From UBA4055 sp964648295 (GTDB lineage: Bacteria; UBA4055), in the NCBI GenBank assembly GCA_964648295.1, contig CAZYNH010000006.1:62001-126000 (forward strand): a stretch of 64,000 nt of DNA. Direction: 5' to 3'. Each line of letters opens with the position of its first letter. Position 1 is the first letter of the stretch. The notes beneath the pieces were generated by a model. That model worked only from the letters and a program-made list of their open reading frames with translations, was not told where the DNA came from and searched no databases. Position numbers and translations under genes: made by a program. Below are positions 50,948 through 60,124 of the stretch, piece after piece.

Positions 50948-52419
50948 AATTCTCCAATATCTTTCAGCACAGAGCCTCTGTAATAATGTTTCAGTATTTC
51001 GGCATAGCCGAAACCCGATTCTCCCATTATCTGAGCGCCTATCTGGCACAGTCCCACACCGTGTCCCCAGCCTGCTCCAGAAATTCTGTACCCGTCAGCC
51101 GCATGCTTTATCACTATAGCGGAACTGGGCAGATGGGTATCGGACAGGAGCTTTCTTACATTCAGCTCTTTTTCAATGATACAACGCGATCCTGTTCCGA
51201 CCACTTCAAGGCTTATAACCCTTCCTGACCTTCCTCTTCTGAGTACTTTTAATTCCAGAACTTCTCCGACATCCGTCTTAAATTTACCGGCAAGGTTTTC
51301 AGATATTCCTGCAGCTGAAATGTATCTCTCCCATCTGAACAGGTCTTTGCAGAAGGAAAGAGACTCAGGCAGATTATTCTTATAGGTGTTACAGAAGCAG
51401 CTATAACGCTTGTCTGATATAAAATCTTCTGTTTCCTTTTCAGTCATTTCAGAAAATATCTCCTGTCCGCCGCCGCTGTCAATAACAGAAGCGAGATATG
51501 GGTAATCCATATCTTCCCAGCAGGCTGAGTATCTTTCCGTTATTCCTCCGCATATTTTTGAGTATCTGGCGTCAACGACTTTCGAGTCAAAAACCAGCAC
51601 CTCTCCTGAAGTTTCCTTAGCCACTTTTACCGAAAGCTCCGACAATTTCTTTCTCCCCTGATAACACTGGCAATGGTCGTCGGCGCACAGATCGAAACCG
51701 TCACTGAAATGGTGCTTACCCATTGTGGCCAGCACAGTACTTCTTGCGGCTACTGTCTGAGCTTTCAGCATCTCAATGTTGTTGTCGTTCCTCATTTCAG
51801 AGGAATTGACGCTGGCAATATATTCTTCCATTTCAACAATATTAACGGCTGTAAGCTTTCCCGAATTCCCGATCATCACCTCAAGCGCGCCGCCGTACTC
51901 AAGATCCTCGGTGTGATCCCAGTGAAAGTCGATGCCGACCCTAACACCGTAAACAGTGAAGGAGCAATCAGGAGATTCGGGCACAAATATTATCCTGCCG
52001 CTGTACTCTTTTCCGTTAAACCCGATTTCTCCGGCAGCTTCTTTCTTAATTACCTTCTTAAATCTGTAGTCGCCCGAAGGATATATCCTGCCGTCCATAT
52101 CCGATGCTGTTTTCAGCAGCCAGTATTCAAAATTATCTGTATTACCAATTTTTTTCCCAGTTTTAATTATCCTTGTGGATCTTCCGTCGGTCTTATACTT
52201 ATCTCTGTTGGACTCAAGCTTGGTTATATCCGAAACAGTTTGGATTTTTTCATACCACTGATATTCCGCAGGCACAGAACCGGCCGCAGACAGCACATAT
52301 TTAACTCCGCTGTCTGTACTACCTATCGAGTTACCTTCCATGTCTTTTATGGAAAATTTCCCTGAAAAGCTTACTATGATCTCATCTTTTTCATGCAGGA
52401 AACCTATCCTTATCTTCAT
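50944..52419 (-). CDS. SpoIID/LytB domain protein
   Basis: SpoIID-type proteins act on peptidoglycan glycan strands, as lytic transglycosylases in sporulation or as amidase enhancers elsewhere. In 491 residues the N-terminal part holds an SH3-like region (about 1-180). The SpoIID core follows with EEYIASVNSSEMRNDNNIEMLKAQTVAAR and the terminal signature GAGWGHGVGLCQIGA. No classical signal peptide is apparent at the chosen start. It overlaps rodA and the DAHP synthase gene by 4 bases each. Confidence 0.93.
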   Translation of the reverse strand: MKIRIGFLHEKDEIIVSFSGKFSIKDMEGNSIGSTDSGVKYVLSAAGSVPAEYQWYEKIQTVSDITKLESNRDKYKTDGRSTRIIKTGKKIGNTDNFEYWLLKTASDMDGRIYPSGDYRFKKVIKKEAAGEIGFNGKEYSGRIIFVPESPDCSFTVYGVRVGIDFHWDHTEDLEYGGALEVMIGNSGKLTAVNIVEMEEYIASVNSSEMRNDNNIEMLKAQTVAARSTVLATMGKHHFSDGFDLCADDHCQCYQGRKKLSELSVKVAKETSGEVLVFDSKVVDARYSKICGGITERYSACWEDMDYPYLASVIDSGGGQEIFSEMTEKETEDFISDKRYSCFCNTYKNNLPESLSFCKDLFRWERYISAAGISENLAGKFKTDVGEVLELKVLRRGRSGRVISLEVVGTGSRCIIEKELNVRKLLSDTHLPSSAIVIKHAADGYRISGAGWGHGVGLCQIGAQIMGESGFGYAEILKHYYRGSVLKDIGEL

Positions 52420-53459
52420 TGCTCACTCTTAAACAGTTTTAACGGTTTTGACACGAGCGGATTCATTTTCTTAAGTTCCAGAAGGAGAAGATCGAACTCG
52501 TTGAACGAAAGCGACTGCGGGCCGTCCGAGAGGGCTTTATCAGGATCGGGGTGTACTTCTATCATAAGGCCGTCGCAGCCGTAAGCCATAGCGGCCCTTG
52601 TAAGATTAGGAACTTTGTTCCTGTCCCTTGTCGCGTGGCTTGTATCGACTATCATGGGAAGATGACATTCCTCCTTGAAATCGCTAATCCCGAGAAGGTC
52701 GATTATCGATCTCTGCTTTGTGCCCTCGAATATACGAATGCCCCTTTCACATACAATTATGTTCTGATTACCCTCAGCGAGTATGTATTCGAGCGATACA
52801 AAAAGATCGTCAAGGGAGGCTGTGAATCCCCTTTTCAGAAGAACAGGTTTATTCAAAGAGCCGCATTTTTTTAAAAGGGAATAATTCTGCATATTCCTTG
52901 CACCGACCTGAATTATGTCGACTACCTCAGAAAGAAGGCTGAGAGAATAATCGTCGACGGCCTCAGAAACGAACTTCATATTGTATTTCTGTGCCGCTTC
53001 GGCGATATAACCAAGCGCCTTTTCTTTTAGCCCCTGAAAACTGTAGGGCGAGGTTCTTGGTTTGAAAGCGCCGCCGCGCATTATCCTGACGCCTCTCGAA
53101 CTCAGAAAATCCGCGGTTTCCATAATCATCTCCCTGCTTTCAACAGAACACGGCCCCGCGATTATGTGGGAATACTTCTCATTGAATCTTATATTGTTCC
53201 CCAGATCGACTACTGTGTCGGCACCGCCCATATTTTCCTTGTAGACAAGCTTCAGCCTTCTGGATATGTGGATAATGTTCCGAATTCCCGAGAATTTTTT
53301 AAAATATGATTCGTCAATAAAACCGATATTCCCGTGTACAAGGATAACTGATCTCTGAGCTCCCTTACTAATCTTGGCTTCATAACCGATCTCTTCTATT
53401 CCCTGCACGATCTCAAGGATCTGTTTTTTTGTTGCTCCGACACTCATCACTATCAACAT
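52416..53459 (-). CDS. aroF: 3-deoxy-7-phosphoheptulonate (DAHP) synthase, type I beta with N-terminal regulatory domain
   Basis: The first step of the shikimate pathway, condensing PEP and erythrose 4-phosphate. In 347 residues an N-terminal ferredoxin-like/ACT-like domain (1-70) precedes the barrel. Landmarks are IIAGPCSVES, RGGAFKPRTSPYSFQGL, VLLKRGF and MIVDTSHATRD. The N-terminal domain allows feedback by aromatic products. It overlaps the SpoU-type gene by 7 bases and the spoIID gene by 4, an odd place for a biosynthetic gene. Confidence 0.95.
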   Translation of the reverse strand: MLIVMSVGATKKQILEIVQGIEEIGYEAKISKGAQRSVILVHGNIGFIDESYFKKFSGIRNIIHISRRLKLVYKENMGGADTVVDLGNNIRFNEKYSHIIAGPCSVESREMIMETADFLSSRGVRIMRGGAFKPRTSPYSFQGLKEKALGYIAEAAQKYNMKFVSEAVDDYSLSLLSEVVDIIQVGARNMQNYSLLKKCGSLNKPVLLKRGFTASLDDLFVSLEYILAEGNQNIIVCERGIRIFEGTKQRSIIDLLGISDFKEECHLPMIVDTSHATRDRNKVPNLTRAAMAYGCDGLMIEVHPDPDKALSDGPQSLSFNEFDLLLLELKKMNPLVSKPLKLFKSEQ

Positions 53460-54229
53460 TTTATTTCCCCCGATTTACTGAATATTTCGCGCATTATAAT
53501 ACCGCCAGCCACAGAGACATTGAGCGAATCAAACGCGCTTTCCGATCCTATTCTGAAGTTAGATTCAATGGAATTTTTTAAAGATTCATTCAGACCGGAA
53601 GCCTCACTTCCCAGGAACAGAATATTTTTCTCACCTTTCTTTTCAATTCTGAAACTGTTCTCTTCGTCCAAAAATGTTCCTATCTTTGTCCAGCCTTCAA
53701 GATTATCTGAAAAACTTTCATATTTTCCGCATTTGATCACACCTATGTGAAACAAAGCTCCCATACTCCCTCTTATGACTTTTGGAGAATATATGTCGGC
53801 GCAATCGTCGAACAGAAGTATTCCGTCAAGACCGAACCAGCATGCCGTTCGGATAAGTGTCCCCATATTCCCCGGGTCATTTATCCCGAAAAGCCCCAAG
53901 AGGCTTTTCCGTCCGGACAAGAACCTGACCGGGTCCGGCTGATCAGGTATACGAGCCACGGCAATAATGCCTTCGCTCGAAGAGAGCGTCGATACCTCGT
54001 CTGTTCTGCAGGTATAAATCTCCGGAATGTCGCCTGATGCTGTCTTGGAAAAATATTTTTCATGATCAAATTCGCGGTCGCAGGCTACGAATTCCGTTTT
54101 ATATCCTGACTTAATAAGTTCAGCCACAGTTTTCTCGCCTTCAACTACAAAAAGACCTGTTTCCGCTCTTGCTTTTTTGTACTCAAGGGATCTTATCAGT
54201 TTGATCTGGTTCTTGAACAATTTTTTCAT
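53453..54229 (-). CDS. SpoU-family RNA 2'-O-methyltransferase
   Basis: The SPOUT-class SAM methylase has 258 residues. An N-terminal substrate-binding domain (GLFVVEGEKTVAELI, then SSSEGIIAVA) precedes the knotted domain with GINDPGNMGTLIRTACWFG, LGSEASGLN and SLNVSVAGGIIM. These three motifs are the SpoU/TrmH set. It likely modifies a ribose in rRNA or tRNA; the position is not readable. It overlaps the DUF4159 gene by 4 bases and the aroF gene by 7. Confidence 0.92.
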   Translation of the reverse strand: MKKLFKNQIKLIRSLEYKKARAETGLFVVEGEKTVAELIKSGYKTEFVACDREFDHEKYFSKTASGDIPEIYTCRTDEVSTLSSSEGIIAVARIPDQPDPVRFLSGRKSLLGLFGINDPGNMGTLIRTACWFGLDGILLFDDCADIYSPKVIRGSMGALFHIGVIKCGKYESFSDNLEGWTKIGTFLDEENSFRIEKKGEKNILFLGSEASGLNESLKNSIESNFRIGSESAFDSLNVSVAGGIIMREIFSKSGEIKC

Positions 54230-54873
54230 TTCAGGCTCGACAAATAGTATAATACCAGATTGCAGCCCATTTGCAGAGCCTGAAGCCTCTTTTCTTCAGG
54301 GTCATTATGGACTTCTCTATCCTCCCAGCCGTTCCCCAGATCAGATTCATAAGAAAAGAAAAGTATCAGCCTGTTATTGTGGAATATTCCCAATCCTTCA
54401 GGCGGGAGCCCGTCATGCTCATGTATCTTCGGCAGGCCTTCAGGTAACTTGTATTTGATGTTATAAACCGGATGATCGAACGGGACCGGAGTCAGTTTTT
54501 TGTCCGGAAATATTTTTTTTACCAGCTCTCTGAAAGAATCATTAAGTCCGTAATTGTCATCTGCATGGAGAAAACCTCCTTTCAGCAGGTGCTTCCTCAA
54601 TATCTGAGCCTCGGTTTCTGTCATATTTATTGTACCGTGCCCGGTAAGGAACAGATAAGGGCAGGAACTCAGATTATCGCTTACTGTAACGACCGTTTCC
54701 ATCTCGGCGCAGTCCATACCTGTATTCTCCGAGACGAATTTCAGAAGATTATTAACGGCCGAAGGGCTGCTGTACCAGTCTCCGCCGCCGTCATACTTCA
54801 GCCTTCCGATATGGAAATCTTTTGAAAGTGCAAGAGCTGAAAGAACAAATATGATCAGGTTAAATTTCATCAT
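54226..54873 (-). CDS. DUF4159 domain protein, exported
   Basis: The 215 residues start with a short signal peptide (MMKFNLIIFVLSALALS). The DUF4159 landmarks are IGRLKYDGGGDWY, PYLFLTGHG, KGGFLHADDNYG, DHPVYN, and GLGIFHNNRLILFFSYESDLGNGW. The domain is widespread in Gram-negative groups and related to the glutamine-amidotransferase-like fold; its function is unknown. It overlaps its upstream neighbour by 14 bases and the SpoU gene by 4. Confidence 0.88.
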   Translation of the reverse strand: MMKFNLIIFVLSALALSKDFHIGRLKYDGGGDWYSSPSAVNNLLKFVSENTGMDCAEMETVVTVSDNLSSCPYLFLTGHGTINMTETEAQILRKHLLKGGFLHADDNYGLNDSFRELVKKIFPDKKLTPVPFDHPVYNIKYKLPEGLPKIHEHDGLPPEGLGIFHNNRLILFFSYESDLGNGWEDREVHNDPEEKRLQALQMGCNLVLYYLSSLK

Positions 54874-56014
54874 AAATGTACGGTTCTCCGCCTGTCTTGG
54901 ATTTCTGAAAGCTTTCTAAAACGGATTCATCATCAAGTATTATGGTCGAAGGTTTAATATTACCTGATTCCGCTTCCACCTTGTCTTTCTGTATATAATC
55001 TTTTTCATACAGTCTGCTGCTTACAAAAACATCTACAACATCGGGATCGAACTGGCTTCCTTTACCTTCAACGAGGACCTGCACAGCTTCGAGACTGGTT
55101 TTTTCTTTTCTGTATGGTCTGGTTGTAGTTATGGCATCATAAGTGTCTGCTACAGCGACTATTCTCGAGAGAAGAGGTATTTTGTTTCCTTTCAAACCCT
55201 CCGGGTAACCTTTTCCGTTGTATTTCTCATGGTGATATTTTATGCAGTCGATCATCGGTCCAAAGAAAGATATATTTTTCACGATGTTCGCTCCGATCGC
55301 GGGATGCGACATTATGAGATCGAATTCCTCTTCGGTCAGCGATTTGTTCTTGTTCAGAATGGCGTCTCTGACACCTATCTTCCCTACATCATGCATCATG
55401 GCCCCGTATTCAAGTATCTGAAGCTGTTTATTGTCGAGCTTCATCACCTTGCCTATATCCAGGCTAATGAGCCTCACCCTGTTGCTGTGACCTTTTGTAT
55501 ATTCATCTTTAGCCTCGATGGCCGAAGCGATAATGATCAGCGAACCGAAAAGAGCGTCTTTTAGCTGAACAGACCTTTTTTCCACCATGTCCTCAAGATG
55601 CTGCTGATACCTTTCGTTTTCTTTCTGAAGCCTGATATTCTGCTCTTTGAGCTTTTTAAATTCAATGCACTTTCTTACAGATATAAGCAGTTCATCGACA
55701 TTTATGGGTTTTACGAGATAATCCTGCGCACCCGCCTTCATAACATCAACAACAGTGGTGAGGGCTTTTACTCCGGTAAGCATGATAACCGGTATTATTT
55801 TATTGATTTCTCTAAAATTCTTCAGAAATTCCGGTCCTGTCATTTCAGGCATTTCAACATCGGAAACGATACAGTCAAAATCTTCATCTTCAAGAATTGA
55901 TAAAGCTTTTTTCCCGTTCTCGGCTTCAACGGTCTCGAAATTGTTGAGTTCTAGGCTCATTACCACGAACTCCCTCAATTCGGGTTCGTCGTCTATTACA
56001 AGTATTTTGGGCAT
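54860..56014 (-). CDS. Response regulator with HD-GYP cyclic-di-GMP phosphodiesterase domain
   Basis: In 384 residues, a receiver domain (1-120, D52 in CIVSDVEMPEMTG) is followed by a coiled coil (125-155) and an HD-GYP domain (about 160-335) with HSNRVRLIS, MMHDVGKIGV, HPAIGANIV and YHHEKYNGKGYPEGL. The full GYP motif is read as GKGYPEG. A 50-residue C-terminal tail is unrecognised. It probably degrades cyclic di-GMP (or a related dinucleotide) under control of a sensor kinase. It is the first gene of the ten-gene operon. Confidence 0.95.
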   Translation of the reverse strand: MPKILVIDDEPELREFVVMSLELNNFETVEAENGKKALSILEDEDFDCIVSDVEMPEMTGPEFLKNFREINKIIPVIMLTGVKALTTVVDVMKAGAQDYLVKPINVDELLISVRKCIEFKKLKEQNIRLQKENERYQQHLEDMVEKRSVQLKDALFGSLIIIASAIEAKDEYTKGHSNRVRLISLDIGKVMKLDNKQLQILEYGAMMHDVGKIGVRDAILNKNKSLTEEEFDLIMSHPAIGANIVKNISFFGPMIDCIKYHHEKYNGKGYPEGLKGNKIPLLSRIVAVADTYDAITTTRPYRKEKTSLEAVQVLVEGKGSQFDPDVVDVFVSSRLYEKDYIQKDKVEAESGNIKPSTIILDDESVLESFQKSKTGGEPYIYDEI

Positions 56015-56057
56015 TACTGATAATCCTTATTATAATTTTTCATGATTTACAAATCCT

Positions 56058-56086
56058 AATATAACTTAAATTGTAATAAAAATCAA
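56058..56086 (-). promoter_or_regulatory. Promoter of the ten-gene HD-GYP...PfkB operon
   Basis: On the minus strand: TTGATT (56081-56086), 17 bases, TATATT (56058-56063). The start would be near 56051, about 37 bases before the ATG at 56014. The 206-base gap 56015-56220 otherwise holds AT-rich DNA and a small hairpin (56098-56113) without a T tract. Confidence 0.6.
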
Positions 56087-56220
56087 ACTCTTTATATGCT
56101 TACATCCGTAAGCTGATTCAAAGCAGTTAGAATTCTAATCAAAGCAATATAAATAATTTGTTCAAAGTATAATTATACCAACACATACGATATTATTTGA
56201 TTCTTATTTAATTTGATTTT

Positions 56221-56787
56221 TTAATTGTAATAATCAACGATATTTTTCTTTCTTTCTAGACCTTCAGGAATATCTTTTGCCCAATACCCGAAAGCTACTG
56301 CATAAAGAGGTGAATATTCATCAGGGATCCTGAACTCAGTTTTAAATTTATCAACACCCGGCGTCTCGAACCAGAATCTTTTTATTATCCCGTTCCATAA
56401 CGATCCGATATTTAAAGATTCTGCCATTAAAAGCATATTCTGTATAGCTGCGGAGCAGTCAGCTACTGCCGTTCCGCTTGTCATATCTGCCGAAACAACC
56501 ACGATACAGGGAGCACCGTAAAAAAGATCGAATTCTGTTTTATTGGCCACAGCGAGCCGGTTCGGATCGGTCAGGTATTTTTTTGCAGCTTCTTTTGCGC
56601 CCATATTAATTTTTTCAACCGTATGCCTGTTCCTGATCACCGTAAAATACCAGGGCTGCCTGTTGTTCCCGCTGGGAGCCCAGAGCCCGGCTTCTATTAT
56701 CATGTCAAGATCGGATTCATTAACAGGGTCAGGCTTGAAATTTCTGCAGCTTCTGCGCGACTTAATGCATCTTAATATCTCGTTCAT
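56221..56787 (-). CDS. Nitroreductase family flavoprotein (second of pair)
   Basis: In 188 residues the nitroreductase landmarks are RRSCRNFKPDPV (FMN phosphate binding), LWAPSGNNRQPWYFTVI, and QNMLLMAESLNIGSLW. Such proteins are FMN oxidoreductases with diverse substrates. GGAGGG is the ribosome site. It lies 10 bases after its paralogue, and the two differ in sequence, so the pair is old. Confidence 0.92.
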   Translation of the reverse strand: MNEILRCIKSRRSCRNFKPDPVNESDLDMIIEAGLWAPSGNNRQPWYFTVIRNRHTVEKINMGAKEAAKKYLTDPNRLAVANKTEFDLFYGAPCIVVVSADMTSGTAVADCSAAIQNMLLMAESLNIGSLWNGIIKRFWFETPGVDKFKTEFRIPDEYSPLYAVAFGYWAKDIPEGLERKKNIVDYYN

Positions 56788-56797
56788 ACATCCCTCC

Positions 56798-57370
56798 TTA
56801 TCCTTTTATCAGGTCATCCAGCTTTATTTTTGGAACATGATGTATATCTCCTTTTCTGTAATATTTCGTATCGTTTCCTTCTCCGATATCATCTATCACT
56901 ACCTCTTCTTTCGGTTTCCCGACAGCCACAACGAGAGCTATCTCCCATTTATTTTGATCAATACCCAGAAGTTCGCACAGAAGAGGTTTGTTGACAGCCC
57001 CGAACATACAGCCGCCCAGTCCTTTTTCGACAGCTCCGAGAAGCATGCTCTGCGCCATGATCCCCGCATCGAGATTGTTCGGAGTGTTAAGCTCTTTATC
57101 TTTTATCATGACGATATAAGCGGAAGGTTTCTCTCCCTGGGAAGGTCCGGCCCAGTCCTTTAGGAACATCGCCCATTTCAGGCATGAGAATATTTTTTCG
57201 TTCTTTTCATCATCGCAGGATAAAATAAAACGGAGAGGCTGCATATTTCCGCCTGATGCGGAGTAACGGGCAAACTCAACCAGAGACCTAAGGGTCTCTT
57301 TAGGCACTTTTACATTCTGATAAAATTTTCTGTAGCTTCTGTTTTTCTTTACTAGCTCGAGCAGGCTCAT
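56798..57370 (-). CDS. Nitroreductase family flavoprotein (first of pair)
   Basis: In 190 residues the landmarks are KKNRSYRKFYQNVKV, ARYSASGGNMQPLRFIL, and MAQSMLLGAVEKGLGGCMFGAV. The set is typical of FMN nitroreductases of the small subgroup. I choose the ATG at 57370, with AAGGAGA before it, rather than the upstream frame to 57403. Promoter at 57402-57431; it leads a two-gene unit. Confidence 0.92.
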   Translation of the reverse strand: MSLLELVKKNRSYRKFYQNVKVPKETLRSLVEFARYSASGGNMQPLRFILSCDDEKNEKIFSCLKWAMFLKDWAGPSQGEKPSAYIVMIKDKELNTPNNLDAGIMAQSMLLGAVEKGLGGCMFGAVNKPLLCELLGIDQNKWEIALVVAVGKPKEEVVIDDIGEGNDTKYYRKGDIHHVPKIKLDDLIKG

Positions 57371-57401
57371 ACGATCTCTCCTTTTAATGATCTTATCCGA
57401 C

Positions 57402-57431
57402 AATATAAGAAATCGTATGGCCCCAAATCAA
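57402..57431 (-). promoter_or_regulatory. Promoter of the nitroreductase pair
   Basis: On the minus strand: TTGATT (57426-57431), 18 bases, TATATT (57402-57407), all within the 65-base gap after pmbA. The start would be near 57395, about 25 bases before the ATG. Confidence 0.55.
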
Positions 57432-57435
57432 TATT

Positions 57436-58728
57436 TTATTTGCCCGATATCGTTATTCCGCCGACTTTCATCCACGGGAATTTCGTGTAGCCGAAATCAG
57501 TGACCTCTTCAGATATCTCAACAATATTGTTTATCAGCTCGATAAGATTGCCCGTAACCATGATTTCTTTTACGGGGTATTTTATTTCTCCGTTCTCCAC
57601 ATAAGAGCTGTTCTTGGCAATACCGGAGAAATCGCCGTTGTCGTTGGGTCTGCCGCCGGAAAACCTGCTCAATATTATTCCTTTCTTCATGTTTTTTATC
57701 ATGTCGGTTAGTTTTATGTCGCCGCTGTCAACGGACAGGCAGGCTCCGTCTGTCTTTGACCTTTCAAGCCCGGTCTTTTTTGACCCGAAAAGGCTGAGAA
57801 GGTTGGTTTTCAGCACCCCGTTCTCTATTATGCTCTTATTTTCATTCAGATATCCGTCTCCGGAAAAGAAGCTTTTGTATGCGAAATCATCTGATAAAGG
57901 CGCTGATCTGACCGTTAATTTTTCGTCCGCCACTTTCTGCCCCAGCTTACCTTTGAAAAGCGAAGTTCCTGTTATATGCGCAAAATCGCCGAGGTGGGAC
58001 AGGACCGAACCTATGATCTCGCCCATGCACTCAGGTGTTATGATCATATCGCCGGAAAACTTCTGATCGAAAGCTCTCGCGTTGACCTCATCCGCGCTGT
58101 TCTTTAGAAGATGTTTGAGGTTCACGGACTCAATAAGAGGCTCATCCAGGTCTTTCATCAGCTTGTATGTGTAGTTGAAAGATGAAGTTTTTTCGCCTTC
58201 TTTGGAGCTGAACATGACCATGAACTGATAATATCCGTTAGTCGAAGCGTAATCAACTCCGTTGGAGTTTTTTAATATCATATTGTTCTTATGATATGAT
58301 ACTCCGCCCTCTCTAAGCTGAATTAATGGATAAGAGGCTTTGACCTGGTTAAGAAATTCGCTGAGCCTGTCGTAGATCTTATCGTTATCGGCTTCCATCG
58401 GGCCGTTGGAGAACTCCGCAGCGGGCTGGAATTCGCTTATATCGTTTGCCGGCTCGGGATTTGACGATTCGGCCAGAGATATCGTGTCGGCTATCGCCTT
58501 AGCCACGGAATCAGCGTCTGTCTTATTAGTAACCGTCGCGCCTTTTTTATCGTCCTTTATGGCAGTAAGCTGAAGGCTCGTGTTGAAAGTAGTCCTTAGC
58601 ATGCTTATATCGCCGTTGTTAAAATAAAGCTCCCTGACCTCGGAATCGTTTATTATGACTTTCGATCTGTCCATGCCCGCTTTTTTAAATTCCGCTATGC
58701 AGTTATCCGCTGTCTGTCTGTTGGTCAT
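57436..58728 (-). CDS. pmbA: TldE/PmbA subunit of the TldD/E peptidase
   Basis: PmbA (TldE) is the non-catalytic partner that forms a heterodimer with TldD, a metallopeptidase acting on unfolded or ribosomally made peptides. In 430 residues it shows family traits such as NSNGVDYASTNGYYQF, the C-terminal GDFSGIAKNSSYVENGEI and KFPWMKVGGI, and it lacks an HExxxH site. It starts 1 base after the tldD stop. The pair is common across bacteria and no substrate gene is visible nearby. Confidence 0.93.
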   Translation of the reverse strand: MTNRQTADNCIAEFKKAGMDRSKVIINDSEVRELYFNNGDISMLRTTFNTSLQLTAIKDDKKGATVTNKTDADSVAKAIADTISLAESSNPEPANDISEFQPAAEFSNGPMEADNDKIYDRLSEFLNQVKASYPLIQLREGGVSYHKNNMILKNSNGVDYASTNGYYQFMVMFSSKEGEKTSSFNYTYKLMKDLDEPLIESVNLKHLLKNSADEVNARAFDQKFSGDMIITPECMGEIIGSVLSHLGDFAHITGTSLFKGKLGQKVADEKLTVRSAPLSDDFAYKSFFSGDGYLNENKSIIENGVLKTNLLSLFGSKKTGLERSKTDGACLSVDSGDIKLTDMIKNMKKGIILSRFSGGRPNDNGDFSGIAKNSSYVENGEIKYPVKEIMVTGNLIELINNIVEISEEVTDFGYTKFPWMKVGGITISGK

Positions 58729-58729
58729 T

Positions 58730-60109
58730 CTATTTACCTCCGATGTTGACTTTGCATTTTAAGGCCGGTCCGCCCATTCCGACAGGCATCGGCTGTTTTT
58801 TCCCGCACATTCCGGTGCAGTCCCAAACCATATCGTCGGAGACCATCGTGACGCTTTTTAACACATCCACCGCTATGCCTGAAATGGTAGTGTCCTTTAT
58901 CGCTTTTCCCAGCCTGCCGTTCTTTATTTCGTAGCCGAGAGTTATGCCGAACATGAATTCGCTCGTCGCGTCCGCCTGGCCGTTCGAGGACTGGATCAGG
59001 TAGTATCCGTCTTCAATAGATGCGATCATATCGGAAAGTTTGCTTGTTCCGGGAATAATCGCCGTGTTCCTCATCCTGATCAGCGGTTCGTCGGAAAAAT
59101 CGTATCCCCTGGCGTTGCCCGTCAGGCCGTGCCCGAAGTGTTTTGCGGATTCCTTGTTATGCATATAGCCTTTGAGTATTCCGTTCTCGATAATGACCTG
59201 ATCTTCCGCCTCGGTTCCCTCATCGTCAATATATACAGGCACGGGGCAGGTCTCACCTCTGAATGTATGCGCAAAATCGGTAAGGTTAACGAGCGGGCTT
59301 CCTATCTCTTTTCCGAGGAGCGCTCCCGCTACGGAACCGCCCTGGACCAGATCAGCTTCCGTCGTGTGCCCGATCGCCTCGTGCGCCAGTATCCCAGCGA
59401 GTTTGGCGTCGAGTATTACATCTCTGAGACCTGCATTGGCGTGGACTCCTTTAGTCTTGTCAATAAGATGGCTGTAAGCCTCGTCTATCCCTCCGAAAAG
59501 CTCTTCGGGAGATTTAAAAACATCTTCGAACTGGCCTCTGTCGCCGAAAGCCTTGAATATTTCGTAATTCTCGCCGTCAACAGCTTTATTCAGGATCACG
59601 TAAATGTGGAATTTCGGGACCATCGAATAAGAGTTCGAACCGTCGGAGGTCAGAACATTTTTTTCCATCTCAAGACCGTTGATAATAAGAGTTCTTGAAG
59701 TAAGGTCGGGAAATTTTGCCGCGATATGATCGTCGATCTTCTTTAAAAAAGCGATCCTGGCCCTGGTCTCTGCCTTAGGAAGCTTCGTATAGAAGCTCTT
59801 TTCCGCCTGGGCCGGCCTTGAATCAAATTCTTTTTTGCCTTTACTCTGTTTCGTGCCCAGAAAAGCTGCGTTCTCCGTTGCAGCGAGAATAACCCTCTCG
59901 ATAGCCTCGTCTGAAACAACCGGGTTCGAAGCGAACCCCCAGTTCCCGTTCTTATTCACTCTCGCCGACACTCCGCTTTTTGCAGATGTCGAGTTGCCCA
60001 TCACATTTCCGTTCACGAGCGAGATGTTCGTTGTTCTGTTCTCCTGCACGCGGAGTTCCGTATATTCGGAAAACTCGCGCCTGAATTTTGACAGATCGTA
60101 TTTCAGCAT
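58730..60109 (-). CDS. tldD: TldD catalytic metallopeptidase subunit
   Basis: In 459 residues the zinc site is HEAIGHTTEAD (HExxxH), followed by a glycine-rich C-terminal part with GHGLTGNARGYDFSDEPLIRMRN and VWDCTGMCGKKQPMPVGMGGP. The family cleaves short unfolded peptides through a narrow tunnel; E. coli TldD/E processes microcin B17 and the CcdA antitoxin. A toxin-antitoxin pair (37084-37622) is in this window, but no link is implied. GGAGG is the ribosome site. Confidence 0.95.
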   Translation of the reverse strand: MLKYDLSKFRREFSEYTELRVQENRTTNISLVNGNVMGNSTSAKSGVSARVNKNGNWGFASNPVVSDEAIERVILAATENAAFLGTKQSKGKKEFDSRPAQAEKSFYTKLPKAETRARIAFLKKIDDHIAAKFPDLTSRTLIINGLEMEKNVLTSDGSNSYSMVPKFHIYVILNKAVDGENYEIFKAFGDRGQFEDVFKSPEELFGGIDEAYSHLIDKTKGVHANAGLRDVILDAKLAGILAHEAIGHTTEADLVQGGSVAGALLGKEIGSPLVNLTDFAHTFRGETCPVPVYIDDEGTEAEDQVIIENGILKGYMHNKESAKHFGHGLTGNARGYDFSDEPLIRMRNTAIIPGTSKLSDMIASIEDGYYLIQSSNGQADATSEFMFGITLGYEIKNGRLGKAIKDTTISGIAVDVLKSVTMVSDDMVWDCTGMCGKKQPMPVGMGGPALKCKVNIGGK

Positions 60110-60124
60110 ACTGCCTCCGTTATT

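Noticed and set aside
51673..52365. Plus-strand open frame of 230 codons
   Set aside because: Antisense to the SpoIID-type gene, whose motifs and overlaps with neighbours are convincing.
56098..56113. Hairpin GCTTAC-ATCC-GTAAGC as a terminator
   Set aside because: The stem is only 6 bp and no T tract follows on either strand; it also lies between genes reading in the same direction. It may be a minor protein site at most.
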